From Calliphora vicina (Eukaryota > Arthropoda > Insecta > Diptera > Calliphoridae), in contig NC_088780.1 of assembly GCF_958450345.1 (NCBI RefSeq), positions 129,408,226 to 129,472,225 on the forward strand: 64,000 bases of DNA. Reading direction: 5' to 3'. Each line of letters starts with the position of its first letter. Position 1 is the first letter of the stretch. Below, piece by piece: positions 1 to 11,556 of this stretch. The notes beneath the pieces are model-generated. The model saw only the letters and a list, made by a program, of their open reading frames with translations, made no database searches and was not told the origin of the DNA. The position numbers and the translations under genes are program-made.

Positions 1-415
1 GACATGAATTTTGTATATATAAAACTTATTTGGAGCACAATTTGTGGATATACATGTATAAATTAAACATCTATGACCGATAATGTCCAATTTCGGAAGG
101 ACATTTGTATAGGGGCTAGGTGAAATAATGGACCGATTTCAGCCAGTTTCAATAGGCTTCGTCCTTGGGCCGAAAAAATATGTACCAAATTTTATCGAAA
201 TATCTTCAAAATTGCGAGCTGTACTCTGCGCACAAGGTTTACATGGACAGCCAGCCAACCAACCAACCAGCCAGACGGACGGACATCGTTTAATCAGAAA
301 GTGATTCTAAGTCGATCGGTATACTTTAAGGTGGGTGTTAGACCAATATTTTTGGGCGTTACACACATCTGCACAAACGCATAATACCCTCCCCACTATG
401 GTGGTGTAGGGTATA
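1..415 (-). mobile_element. HINE-A copy 1, cut by window start
   Basis: This is a non-autonomous Helentron/DINE-1-like element on the minus strand. The element's head is at the right, where a GGGTATAA palindrome with a short stem (CACTATGGTGGTG) sits at about 388-415. A GACGGACGGAC tract (the GTCY microsatellite on the other strand) lies near 275-290. The same layout of terminal stem, GTCY tract and body with 'tccaatttcgg' and 'gctaggtgaaataatgg' recurs in many copies of this window. INE-1/DINE-1 and mini-me elements of flies share it. The left part lies outside the window. Confidence 0.75.
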
Positions 416-2904
416 AACATACCTAAAACATTAAAAAATTAAATATAATCAGTTTAAACTATTATGTTTGTCTTTAAAATGTTGTAATATGATCTAAATA
501 CTTTCACATAGTAACATTTTATTATTTCTTCTATTCAAATCATCTTGAAAAAAAGTTTCAAGTGTTTTTCTTTTTTCAGTCGTGGTAGCGATTCTCGTGG
601 AATTGCCCATTGAAAAACCAACCAAAAATATTTTTTTTAAAAAAAAAATTTTTTTTTTTAATATTTTCTGGAATAATTTTAAATCATAAAAGCCTTTAAA
701 AGAAACATAAAAACTTAAAAATTTTAAAAAAATATTTTATTTTACTTCCCATAAAATTAATTTTTCCACAAATTTCAGCTTTTCTAACCCATAAGTATGC
801 ATCTGAAAGGCGTAGAACCATTTTCAAATACTCATTTCATAGGCTGATGAAATATGCCTTTTAAATTTTTTGATTATCTCATTTGGTTCAAAAGTTATGA
901 TTTTTGTAACGAAAAAACTCAAATGGCGCCACTGTGCGACGTATCAAAAATATCATTATTGAGGTGCCAAAATTTCTCAACTTTTATTTTAAGCTATCGA
1001 AAAGTCGATGGCACAATATCAACAAAGTTTTGTGCATACAAATCGGTCCACCCTAGTATATATATTTCATATAAACAAATTTGTATATTTTCAGAAGTGA
1101 ACCTTAATTGAAAGCAATGCCCAATAATGGTTATTGTATGTATGTATGAAACAATTTTTGTTAAAAGGTTGTTCATTTAGAGCCTGTTTAATTTGTTTTT
1201 CCACAAATCACGCGTGACTGGTGTTATTTTCTCATATTTTTGTTATTCAGAAAGAGAGATGAAAATTGGACCTTCCGATTGGCTACTTACAGTTATCTTT
1301 AAAAAGTAAAGGCCAAAGATTGTTCTTTCGGATCATAATAAAAATTCCGACATCCAATTAGATTTTAAGTTAAAAAATGCTAAATGAATTACCCTTTACA
1401 ATATGCCATTCATATTGAATAATGACATTGAACAACAGTTTGTACTTTGAAGCAAGGCATTTTCCAACAAAATGTTGTCTTGTCCAGGCCTTTAATATTT
1501 GTTATAAACTTTAGCAGTTACTGCTAATCCGCCTGACACAAATCACTAATCGTCAAACACAATAATACCTTTCCTGAAAACATAGTTTGACTTATACTTA
1601 TTCTTGGATGTTTTACATTTAGAATACTTGAATTAATATCTTTCCATCCATTCATAATTTTACTACAATATGACTTTGGACTCATTGTCAAGTCTCAAAC
1701 TTTGTGTGGATATATTTTCTTCACAAATAATGATGATAACTTACATTTAATTTAAATTCATACATATAATTACCATCATTTAACAAGTTTATATATACAT
1801 ATGTATTACCTAAATATTGATCTTTAAGTATGTTTCATACAAATAATAAACAAAAAAAGAAGATTTATGTGTGTCTATGAAAATATTTTCTCAACTTCAA
1901 AGAAATAAACGCAGAAAAACAACAATACTTCCATACAAAATTATGACTGTTACAATTAATAAAGTTTGTTAAACAAAATAACACCATCAATAAAGAGTGA
2001 GTGATCAATTATTTGGATGAACCAACAACGTTCGTTCATTACAATTGTGGTTTATCTCAAGTGTTAAACTATTTATTGACATAATGAGAAGTTGAATATT
2101 TTAGTGTTTTCTAATGAGATATGTAGATGATGTACAAGTTGAAAAAAAAATAAAAACTGTTGGAAACCAAACAATTGATTAAATGGTTAAAATATGAATG
2201 ATATAAAAAATATGGCTTTATTTTCAGACTTTTTAAGACTTGTAGAAGAAGCCAGGGTCATATGGCAATTTACTTGTTAATGGATGTTAAGTGTAGTTAT
2301 GAAGCAAAAAAATAAATATTATTTTTGTGTTGAAAAGTAAGCCCATTTGTTGGCAGTGGTTAATATTTGTTTATAAAAGCCGGCAAAAGCTTTTAAACGA
2401 ATTTTAATGCACCCTATATATAGCAGTGTTTAAACTAGATCAAAAGATATATATGTATAATAAGTCATACTAAAATCTTTTATACGATATTCTAGAATAT
2501 AGATAATAAATGTTATGTATTTGACAGGCAGTGAAGCTTTCTTAGCCTGATGATGATCGTTAGATCAACTTATATTATGATTCCAAATTGGAAAAATATA
2601 TCCTTATTTATTTAAAAATTTAGTATAGTAAAGTATTTAAATTCTTATAAAAAATGTTGCTACATTTAACACTTTGCTCCACTTAAAACATTTTCCCGTT
2701 ACATATAAATTATCATAAATATCTCGACACCCACAATATCTATAGGAGATTGAATGTATGAAAACAAATAAAACAACTTTATTTGAAACATTTATAAATA
2801 GTATTGTTAACGAACAATTGTGGTTTAGTTGTTAAAGACATGGTGAACTATTAATTTCAAATTTAATAAACAAATAAAGAAAAAAAAATATATTAACCAC
2901 AATT
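416..2904. other. gene-free AT-rich spacer upstream of gene 1
   Basis: The stretch is AT-rich with long A and T runs at 620-660 and 720-740. Reading frames at 854-1111 and 994-1176 have no ATG-plus-signal or splice context and look random. About 1165-1230 resembles 7600-7670 (shared 'gtttttccaca' and 'gactggtgt' type words), so both may be remnants of one repeat. Regulatory sequence for gene 1 probably lies near 2700-2904, but I see no clear core promoter. Confidence 0.5.
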
Positions 2905-3908
2905 ATGGTAATAAAAGAGTGTTAATGCTAAATAAAATAAACATGTTAACCAATATTTAAAAAAAACTTTCTAGGAATCGCAAGGGAAAGTGAGAGTTTT
3001 TATCCTTTGTGTAATTTGTATGCAAATTTGTTCGGAAGCACAAGCAGCCACCAAAGCTATTGATTTAAATGGGCGTTCTTTAAGCAAAAATAAATATCTA
3101 CCGCCACTAACATCAAACCACAACAATAATGGTATTTTAAGCAAAATTAAATCCCCATAACAGTGATAAAACTATTAATTAATTACAGCCAATAAAACCT
3201 TGCAACAAACTAAAACTTACACCACCAAACCTCAACGTTCAATTGATAATTTTAACACGCGACCTGAATTAAAAAACCCAAAATTTCCAGCAGAACCTTC
3301 CTATCCACCACTATTTACTTCATATGATCCACCACCATCGGGTTTAGTTTCACATAAGAATCTTCAATTACCTTTTGCCAACTCAGTAAAATTGCCGCTT
3401 CTATTGCCAAAATCTGGAAAACCCCATGATTTTACTAAACATCCAGGTTTTGTTACACCTCCCTCCTCCATAGAAGAACTTGAGTTGGAAGACTCAGCGC
3501 CCATGTTAATGATTGAAGAGCCAGCTGCTGTTGTACTGCAACCTCAATACAATAAAACTATAGAAGCAGCAAAAGTTTTGGCCTCCACTTTTCTGGAGGC
3601 AAGTGGTGAAGCATCTACGATATCAGGGAATAAGGGATCGAATACAACAGATGTTTATATAGTTAAGACACAAAAGAAGGCCTATATAATACCCACACAT
3701 TTAAAAAAAGGTAAGTGAAATACAAATGAATACAAATGTTTTGTGTTTCTGTTAACAGATTCATAAATTTATTACAGAAGCCAACAAACCATCTGGTGTC
3801 GATGACCTGTATCCCTTGCGTGATCAGTTCGAGAAGGCGTACACTATTAATCAATTCATTTTTGTTATAAAGCCAGAAAAAATTAATTTTCTCAATAAGC
3901 TAGTTTAG
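2905..3908 (+). CDS. secreted Pro-rich protein of unknown function (gene 1)
   Basis: I do not recognise this gene. The model has four exons: 2905-2907 (ATG only), 2975-3131, 3189-3710 and 3778-3908 (stop TAG). Introns begin GTAATA, GTATTT and GTAAGT and end TAG, CAG and CAG; the phases agree and give 270 residues. The start is inferred. Exon 2 opens in frame after an acceptor at 2973-2974, and the nearest ATG followed by GT is 67 nt upstream, a normal fly intron length. Residues 1-25 form a signal peptide with core VFILCVICMQIC and likely cleavage after AQA. The mature chain has no cysteine and is rich in Pro, Ser and Lys, with YPP and DPPPSG runs in the first half. An acidic hydrophobic stretch (EELELEDSAPMLMIEE) lies mid-chain. 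It may be a matrix or secreted structural protein, but that is a guess. The open frame over 522 nt with coherent splicing supports a real gene; only the first exon is uncertain. Confidence 0.72.
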
Positions 3909-3949
3909 TAAAAGATTGTTTTAATTATCTACATCTGTAAGTTTAATCA

Positions 3950-3955
3950 AATAAA
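3950..3955 (+). terminator. poly(A) signal of gene 1
   Basis: A canonical AATAAA lies 42 nt after the gene 1 stop codon. Confidence 0.6.
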
Positions 3956-5198
3956 GAAGTATTAATATTTTTTACAAAATGTTATGTTGGCTTACGTTGT
4001 ATTCACGGATTATGCCCGATCATAAAATTGGGAAATCTTGTAAACTAATAAGAAAAAGCACTCAGTATCTGATCATAATTATGCAAATAGAATTACGAGG
4101 TTTGTGTGAAAAGTAAAGAAACTAATGATCATAAAACAATAAAAAAATATATATGTAAGGTGTTGAATTGTTACAGGAGAATACTATCTACTATTCGTAC
4201 TAAATAAGATATAGAGGGATGCAATTAGAGTTTTTTTTAAATTTATTTTTACATATCAATAGTATTTCAAAAGTTTCTAATCGTATTAGAAATTTCTAAT
4301 TATATTTCAGAAAATTCCAATTGAATTTCAGAAATTTCCAATCATATTTCAGAATTTCTTATCTGAAATTCAATCGGAAATTTCTGAAATACTATTATAA
4401 ACTTCTAAATTACAATTGCAAATGATGAAGTATCTTACTGTCAACTTATTTTCATTCAGTATTGTTTGAAAATTTATCATGGAAAGACCGAAACAGTTCA
4501 CACTGGAGTAGATTATCAAAAAGTTGGTAAGAAATCTGAATTTTCAAAACTACGAGGCCGATTGCAAAGTAATGTATAAACGTATCGAATATATGGACAT
4601 AAGTAGGCTTTAAACAAATTAAATTGTTTACTACCATGTTAGAAAGCAAGGTGAAGTTTTCCTACCATCTCTGGTTGGGAAAACTTTATAAGGCTTGCAA
4701 CTTTTACAAATGCGAACATTTACTATTACAGTATCTAGAAAGTTATTAACGATTTAAAATATTTAATAGATTTCTGGCATAAAATGTGAGTAATTAGCAG
4801 GGAAACCAAAATATGCAAATGCATGTTTTTTCTGGTGAGTCTAATGAGCACATGGATAAGATATTTCCACGTTTCAGAACTATTTAAGAATTTTACTGTA
4901 TATATAGCATATTTTGAGTTTATCAAAAACAAATTTTGTATTACTTATTTTTCGCTGTTGTGTTACAGGTTTTTACTTCCTTTGTTTAAAATTCAAAATT
5001 GAAAAATAGAAGGCTTTTCACCAAAAAAAAATTTAAAAAACAGAATTTTTTTTTTTAAATTTAAAATAACAATTCGAAAAAAATTTTTTTCCAAAAAATG
5101 TTCACCTAAAAAAAAAATTGTTTTTCCAAAAAATTAAAAAACTGAAAAAAAATTTTTGTTCACCTAAAAATATTTAAATTTTTTATTTTGAAGTATAA
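3956..5198. other. gene-free AT-rich spacer with small inverted repeat
   Basis: About 4257-4395 is a hairpin-like patch. 'aatagtatttca' at its left end mirrors 'tgaaatactatt' at its right, with repeats of 'atttcagaaatttcc' between, as in a short MITE. Positions 4980-5190 are alternating A and T runs. The minus-strand frames at 4452-4649 and 4735-4932 show no signal peptide, domain or splice context. Confidence 0.45.
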
Positions 5199-5256
5199 TT
5201 AGGTGAAGGGTATATAAGATTCGGCACAGCCGATTATAGCTCTTTTACTTGTTTTA
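5199..5256 (+). mobile_element. HINE-B 3' end fragment
   Basis: The sequence reads GGGTATATAAGATTCGGC, then a short GC stem, then a tail 'cttttacttgtttt'. It matches the 3' hairpin end of the long element at 25355-27475 (AATTCGGCACGGCCGAAT) and a minus-strand end at 43880-43945. Only the terminal ~55 bp remain. Confidence 0.55.
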
Positions 5257-5295
5257 ATATAAAATAAGCACTATTTTAATAATAGCTCCATCTAA

Positions 5296-5526
5296 ATATC
5301 AAATTTTAGTTCTAATTCAAACTTAACCGTTCTAAGTGTTAAAGAAATATTGTCTTTTAAATTTGCTCCTGTAACATCAGTTGATGTCGAAAGAACATTT
5401 TCTATGTATAAAAATGTTTTCAGATCCAATAGACAACGATTTTTATTTGAAAATTTAAGTAAATTTTTTTTGGTTAAAAATTATGTAAAAGTTTGTTTTT
5501 TTAAGAGCATATTTTTTAAATTTTAA
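5296..5526 (+). pseudogene. hAT transposase C-terminal remnant
   Basis: An open frame of 76 codons without a start reads APVTSVDVERTFSMYKN followed by VFRSNRQRF and FENLSKFF. This is the SVDxERxFS signature of the C-terminal dimerisation domain of hAT-superfamily transposases, which acts in transposase oligomerisation. The rest of the protein is missing. An in-frame stop at 5293-5295 closes the 5' side and TAA at 5524 the 3' side. The sequence after it ('gagcatatttt' repeats to ~5600) may be the element's 3' terminal region. It is a fragment with no coding capacity for active transposition. Confidence 0.75.
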
Positions 5527-5629
5527 GAGCATATTTTAAAGTTTTTACTGCATATTTAAAGCGCCTAAAACGCTTTTTTTAGAGCATATTTCCGGTTTCC
5601 CAGGTAATTAGAAATTAAATATTTTGGTT

Positions 5630-6300
5630 TTTAAGCTAAAAACCGAGTTCTTGTATAAAATATGTGTGATCGCAGATTGAGCTTATTTTCCCTAAAACAT
5701 ACTACTACCAAGTTAAAAACGATTTAAAATATTTAAGTTTTTTATACCAAAAAGTTACTAATGATTAAAATATCTGATTTTTTTTATACTAAAACTAGAT
5801 TTTTTATATAAAATATGAGTGATCTATAAAGTAATTAACGATTTAAAATATTTCAGTTTTTTATACTAAAAATTTATTTATGGTATTAAACAAAGTATAT
5901 ATATATATTTTGGTATTAAATATAAGTGATATCAGACTAAGGTCCTTTTCCCTTAAATCACAGTATTTACAAAGTTAGTAACGATTTAAAATATTTTTCT
6001 TATAAAATATGAGTGATCTTATTTTTAATAAAATCGAGTTTTTTTATACTAAGAATCGATTTTTGTTATAAAATAACCCAGTGAATTTATCAATAATAAA
6101 TTGGGAATTTATCACATAAAAAATATTTGAATTTTTTTATACTAAAAATCGATTTTAGGCATAAAATACGAGTGATCACAGATTGAGCTTATTTTCCTTA
6201 AAATGGCAGTATTTACAAAGTTATTATCAACTTAAAATTTTGTAATACTAAAAATAGATTTTTGGTATACAAGATCAGTGATCACAGATTGATTTGGATT
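5630..6300 (-). repeat. diverged tandem satellite related to the 41.8-43.2 kb array
   Basis: Six or so degenerate units carry the words 'gagtgatcacagattgagct', 'aaaaatcgatttttggtata' and 'aagttattaacgatttaaaatattt'. These are reverse complements of the words of the ~110-bp satellite at 41830-43193. Unit spacing is roughly 100-120 bp. The copies differ far more from each other than those of the other array, so this locus looks older. Confidence 0.6.
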
Positions 6301-6695
6301 GGATTTATCTACAATAGCACCCTGTTTTGCACGTTTTGGAATCCAACTTTAGGCTTTTCGAACAGTTAGCTCAAATTAAAAATGTGAATAAAAGTATGTC
6401 AAATTTAGAAGGCATGCGGAAACCCCTCTTAGTATATTGTGGGTGTTTTCTATTAAAAAGGTATTTAAGAAATTTTCAGTTTTAAAATAGATTTTTTTTT
6501 CGTTTTTGTTGATTTTTGTATGTTTTGTTTTGTTGATTGTCCAAATATTGTTTCGAATATATGTAAAAAAATTCCTTAATGACACGCAAAAAGTTGTTTG
6601 GCTATATCTCAATGTGCATAGTCCTGAAAAATAATCAAACACAAAATTCTGAAATTAGTTTGGAAAATGGCTAAATTTGTATTAGTCTAACGGTA

Positions 6696-7363
6696 TAATT
6701 CATACACCACATACACCACCATAGTGGTCATACTGAAAAAATATTAGTCTCACACCCACCTTAAAGTATACCAATCGACTTAGAATCACTTTCTGAGTCG
6801 ATTAAACGATGTCCGTCCGTCCGTCTGGCAGTCCACGTAAACCTTGTGCGCAAAATACAGGTCGCAATATTGAAGATCTTTCGATAACATTTGGTACATA
6901 CAATTCTTTTGACCAAATGACGAAGCCTGTTGAAAATGGCTGAAATCTGTAGATTATTTCACCCAGCTCCCCTACAAATGTCCTCCAAAAATTGGACTAC
7001 TTAATTTACACAGGTATCTACACAAATTTCTCTCGTAATAAGTTTCATATATACGAAATTTGTGTTACCAAATTTTGTTACGATCGGTCCATCATAGCTC
7101 CCATATAGACCCGCTTCCGAAAATCACTTTAACGTGCATAAATCTCTTAAAAATTTTGGTATACACATAAAATTCAACATAAATAACTTTCATATAGACA
7201 TAAATCACACGATCTAATTTTATAGTGATTGGTCCATAATTGGTCATAGTTCCCGTATAAGGCCAACTTCTGAAAATCACTCACGAATATAAATTATTAA
7301 AATTTTAAAAGAAATCATTTACTTGGTGTATGGTATTAGACCGACCTAACTTTCTTACTTGTT
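6696..7363 (+). mobile_element. HINE-A copy 2
   Basis: The head 'tacaccaccatagtggt' at ~6707 is followed by 'ttaaagtataccaatcgact' and a GTCCGTCCGTC tract at 6809-6824. Two body units with the word 'agctcccatat' come next, and the 3' tail is 'ctttcttacttgtt' ending at 7363. The copy is almost full length but its first ~15 bp are degenerate. The minus-strand frame at 7092-7280 is inside it and not a gene. Confidence 0.75.
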
Positions 7364-8300
7364 AAATGATAGAATTTGTTAAAAAACGTCTCTAACATAT
7401 CTTATTAGTCATTGTTGAAGCCAGTTCTTATCAAATATGAAAAAGTATTATATTTTCTTTATATTGAATATCGGTAAAGGTATTTAAGATTATATCGGTA
7501 AATATATTTTAGCGGTAATGGCACACACAACCTTGATTTTTATTCATTCGCATACTCCAAAAAGTTGAACGATCTTAAGAAATTACACTTTATATAGAGT
7601 GATTCATTTATAGGTTTTTCTTATTAGTTTTTGTTCACAGATCACACTTGACTAGTGTAATACTGTCATCTTACTTTTTTTAGTATTGCTTAACAATCCA
7701 TTATGAAAATTAAAAAAGAACTGTAAATGAATCAAAATATATTGGACGGCTCCATTTAATTTCAGCCCTTTGTCTGCTACTAATTAGTACGGATAGTTGT
7801 CATAGTTGTCGATTTTTCTCGTAATTTTTGTCTTGTGCAAATCTGACCAAATATATGAAAATTATGAAAAGTATGTGAGCAAAAGATAAATCCCGTAGTA
7901 ACTCTGACATGTTATTAAGTATTTATATAAGATATCTTTAAGAAAACTTCCACTGGAACATTGATTTCCAAAAAATAAGTCTAAGTAAGTTTTCTAAAAA
8001 CCTGATACGATTTATAAAAATAACTTTTTTATAAAACTTATCGTTATGTAGACAAATTTCTATTTCTTACTGTCTCAAAAACTCGCCAAACAACCTACGA
8101 GTATTCAAAAACTATTTAAATTAATAATATCCGTTGAATAGCTAGAAAGAGCATACAAAAAAAAACAAAAATAAACTAGTAGCATTTTTAATAAATATTT
8201 AAATTAATGTTTTTTACTCCAGTTTACCATAGTTTAAACAAAATGCCATAGCCAAAACTAAATTTTTTAAACAAGTTTTAATTTAGAAAAATAAATACCA
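7364..8300. other. gene-free spacer upstream of gene 2
   Basis: I see no coding signal. The stretch 7595-7680 resembles ~1160-1235, so it is probably an old repeat. The rest is unique-looking AT-rich sequence. Confidence 0.4.
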
Positions 8301-8305
8301 AAAAT

Positions 8306-8314
8306 TATATAAAA
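8306..8314 (+). promoter_or_regulatory. candidate TATA box of gene 2
   Basis: TATATAAAA lies 78 nt upstream of the gene 2 ATG. That would place transcription start near 8337 and leave a 5' UTR of ~55 nt. No strong initiator is visible, so this rests on motif and spacing only. Confidence 0.3.
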
Positions 8315-8391
8315 TAACGCTACAAAGATAACAACGAATTTAGTTGATTTTATACAGAAACCAAAGTTGCAGTCAAATAAATTGAATAAAA

Positions 8392-8754
8392 ATGAAAACT
8401 TTTATGGTATGTTTGTAATATTATTTTTAAAAAATAATAATAAAAAATTATTTCTGAATTTAATAGATTTTGTGCATTGCTTTAATATGCTGTGTGTGTT
8501 TGGCTTTTGCTGCCCCAGTTGAAAACAGTCCCGGTGTGCAATTTTTAAAATACAAAGATGACAACGACTTTGAAGAAATTCAAAGACAAATTATCGGTAG
8601 CTTAAAATATTTATACATTTAAAGAAAATTTTAAATTTTTTAATAATTTTTTTATTATTTAGCTCAATATGAACATTTAGGTGGCTCATCCCAAGTTCAT
8701 CATGTACAAACTGCTTCAATTGTTGATCCCAATACATTGAAAATTAATATTTAA
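8392..8754 (+). CDS. small secreted peptide, 78 aa (gene 2)
   Basis: I do not recognise the family. There are three exons: 8392-8406, 8467-8596 and 8663-8754. Introns of 60 and 66 nt have GTATGT...TAG and GTAGCT...TAG ends, and the phases join exactly. The start ATG is followed by MKTFM and then a strong hydrophobic core (ILCIALICCVCLAFA), so residues 1-20 or 21 are a signal peptide. The mature peptide of ~58 residues starts APVENS, has no cysteine, is acidic in its first half (KDDNDFEE) and carries a His/Gln patch (QVHHVQ). It is too short for an enzyme. A hormone, an accessory-gland or immune-induced peptide, or a small structural peptide are all open. A very short first exon that splits the signal peptide is common in fly secreted-peptide genes. 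Confidence 0.82.
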
Positions 8755-8814
8755 AATGTGTTTGTTAGATAAAAACTGTTACGTGACTGATTAATTAATA
8801 TTCATAAATATATA

Positions 8815-8820
8815 AATAAA
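8815..8820 (+). terminator. poly(A) signal of gene 2
   Basis: AATAAA sits 60 nt after the TAA stop, a normal distance for a fly 3' UTR. Confidence 0.6.
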
Positions 8821-9394
8821 AAAAGAAATATCTAAAACAAATTGCATAAGAACTAGTTTTTGTTAAAAAAAAGAGGGTTCAGGAAATGTATGTTAAACAA
8901 GAATTTAAGGCATTTTTCGACAATAATGATACGTCAGCAAAATTGAAGCGACTGTAACATGACAGGCAATAAAATCATATAATTAAAATCAAATGCAAAT
9001 CAAAGTTCAATTAATTTGTTTTTGTTAAAAAAAAATTAATAATAATACCCATCAAATTATGCTAAAGTAACGAAAGCGTAAAAATAATTTGTGCTAACAA
9101 ATTTTTAATTGAAGTTGATGGGGGAAATGTATGAACCGAATACATTTAAACTGATCTGAATTCTTAACAAACAGCCAGGTTCGAATTATTGGTTGAATTT
9201 TATGGAGCTATTTATATAAAATATAGTTTTATCGTTGAGGAAAGATCTGTTACATTTATTATGGGTCAAGGCACTGTTCCAATCTCGTCCTTCCAATATA
9301 TATAAATGGCTCCAAGTCAGCAACTAAGGTGACTGGAGGGTTTTATATTTCCTGATTCCGATACACAGGTAAATAAATAACTGTGTAAATAACA
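8821..9394. other. gene-free spacer
   Basis: This is AT-rich sequence with no coding frame or recognised repeat. Confidence 0.35.
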
Positions 9395-10225
9395 CAGGGC
9401 AACAAAATCGAAAAAATTTGGAGGCTTTTTAAACCACTACAAAATTTTGATGTATTGTGGTTCCAGTAGTACAAAAATGGTAAAATTTTTAAATTCTATG
9501 GAGAGATTTTTTTTTAAATTTTTTTCTTTCTAAAATTGTGAATTTTTTTTTATGTTTCTCCACATAATTTATGATAACTCAAAAACGGTTAGTCCGATAT
9601 TATTGAAGTTAACTTGAAAAAGTTTAAATTTATATCTTAATCCGGTTATATATTGTGTTTTAATCGGCTCAGTAGTTTTGAAGTTATAACAACAAATTGA
9701 AGCAAAAAATATATTTTTTACGTGAAAATAGCAAATTTTTGTGTTTTAAAAAACTCATGAAAAATCGAAAAAGGCAGAACTTGTTCAGGTTTATTAATTT
9801 GTGGCAAAGCCGCATATAATACCAATAAAATCAGGTATCGAAGATAAAAATCGATTGATTCTTTTAGAATTTATTCACAATTAAGTGAATTCGCTCATTT
9901 TCACAAAATTTAACTTTTTTATTTGATATACATACATAAAATTGAGTAGGTAATGTTCTTATTTCGATTGATTGAATATTGGAAACATTTTTCCCGTGCT
10001 ATGTACACATTTTACATATATATTGCATTTTAATCGGCTCAGCAGTTTCGGAGTTATAATAACAAATTGAATTTGTTTTTCTGTAAAAACAGTCTGGCTG
10101 GCAGACTGTTTAGGTCGCAATTTTGAAGACATTTCGATCAAATTTGTGTCTGGAAAATCACTCACGAAAATAAATAAAATTGAAAATTTAAAAGCAACAT
10201 TTTTTTGCTCATTTACTCAGTGTAG
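9395..10225. mobile_element. unclassified TE remnant plus HINE-A tail
   Basis: It begins CACAGGGCAACAAAA, similar to the ends CACAGTGCAACA at 16831 and CACTGTGCAACA at 33860. A ~65-bp word ('ttttaatcggctcagtag...ttataac') occurs twice in direct orientation near 9650-9705 and 10020-10075. From ~10095 to 10225 the sequence is a damaged plus-strand HINE-A fragment ('gtctggctggcag', 'ggtcgcaattttgaagac', 'gctcatttactcagtgtagg'). Confidence 0.45.
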
Positions 10226-10337
10226 GTTATTAACGGAGGTGCTTGTTTTCACATAGTTTCATTTTATTATTACATTTTCTCCTCTGACGTTTTTGACAAC
10301 TGAGCTTTGACAGAAGAGTTTACGATCTACATCAAAT

Positions 10338-11556
10338 CCAAAAATGTGTTCTGTCTTTTATTTTATGTTTAATATGTAACAAAATGAATTACAATTCATA
10401 CATGCAGTTCCAAATAAAAAAACAGACAAAACTAAAATAACTCGCATGTACTCAATTTTGCACCCCACAATAAATTTAGGGAAGAATTGCATTTTTTAAC
10501 ATTTTTTTCAAAATCCGTTATTACGTAAAACACCATTCTTAACAATTTTTGACGTGTGCTTTGGTCGCCATCCTATTGAAAAATTACATTTTCAGCAGGA
10601 TTAGCGTTATAATCTACTTTGTATGAAGATGAATGTTAAAAATACAAAGATGATTACGTATTGAGGTCGGGATATCGAACTGGACACTATTTCGAAAGAA
10701 ATTGTGCTCATTAAGCCATTTTTCAAGGTTTTTGATGAGTGCTTTAATTCGCCGTCCTGCTGTAAAATAACTTCTTCGATATGATTGGCGCTCTTATCTA
10801 CAAAATCGGAATGGCAAGTCTATAAATTCAGTATTATTAGTCTTCAATATGCGCAGATAGTCTTCTTAACTCATTATTTCGCCGATTTTTTTTTAAAATT
10901 GTGACACACGGTTATACATGGGGTTGCTTTATATGGCGCCACCTTGGACCAATGCAAAAAATCGATGAAATAATGGGTAAAGAAAACCATCTACGTATTT
11001 TGCAGACTCATCATACCGATTTTGTAGTTTCATCATAACGATTTTGTATATAAAAGAGAAAATCCTGCAGAAGAAGTAATTTTTCAATAGGATGGCGACC
11101 CAATGGACACGTCAAAAATCGTAAAGAATGGTGTTCTTAGAAAAATTTCTTATTAATGCCGTTACCAGCTTAATGTACTGAGTTCAATCCTCTTGAGAAT
11201 TTTTGGTGAATCGTGAATTGGCGGTTGAAAAAATACCGGTTAACTGATACCAATTTGTACGAGCTTTATCAGCGGATTGAGCACGAGGGACAGAGTATTC
11301 CAAATAAAGTTAATGAAAAATTGGTAGAAAATATTCCAATGCGTGTAAAAATTTATTTACGTAATAACCGATTTTGAAAAAAAATTAAAAAAATGCAATT
11401 CTTCCCTAAAATTATTGTGGGGTGCAAAATTGAGTACATGCGAGTTATTTTAGTTTTGTCCGTTTTTTTATTTGGAACTGCATGTTTTTTGTTTTGAATT
11501 GTAATTAATTATGTTACATATTAAACATAAAATAAATGACAGAACAAATTTTTGGA
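10338..11556 (+). mobile_element. degenerate Tc1-like transposon with ~195-bp TIRs
   Basis: The left end (10338-10530) and right end (11357-11556) are inverted repeats, sharing for example 'gggaagaattgcat' and 'tgcaccccacaata'. The plus strand between carries transposase remnants. A frame with FQ, a stop, then DGDPMDTSK at ~11080-11115 matches the Tc1 FQQDxDPxHTSK motif around a catalytic Asp. Near 11205-11350, words such as VEKIPVN and LYQRIEH resemble the C-terminus. Stops and frameshifts abolish coding. The left half (10540-10800) holds two reverse-orientation copies of the same motif block, so internal inversion or duplication has occurred. Tc1 transposases normally span ~340 residues; no such frame survives. 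Confidence 0.7.

Noticed and set aside
854..1111. 85-codon plus frame near the left edge
   Set aside because: No ATG-signal peptide or domain, overlapped by an antisense frame, in AT-rich spacer.
9395..10225. Possible LTR or LINE sequence
   Set aside because: No reverse-transcriptase or integrase motif could be read in any frame; kept only as an unclassified remnant.
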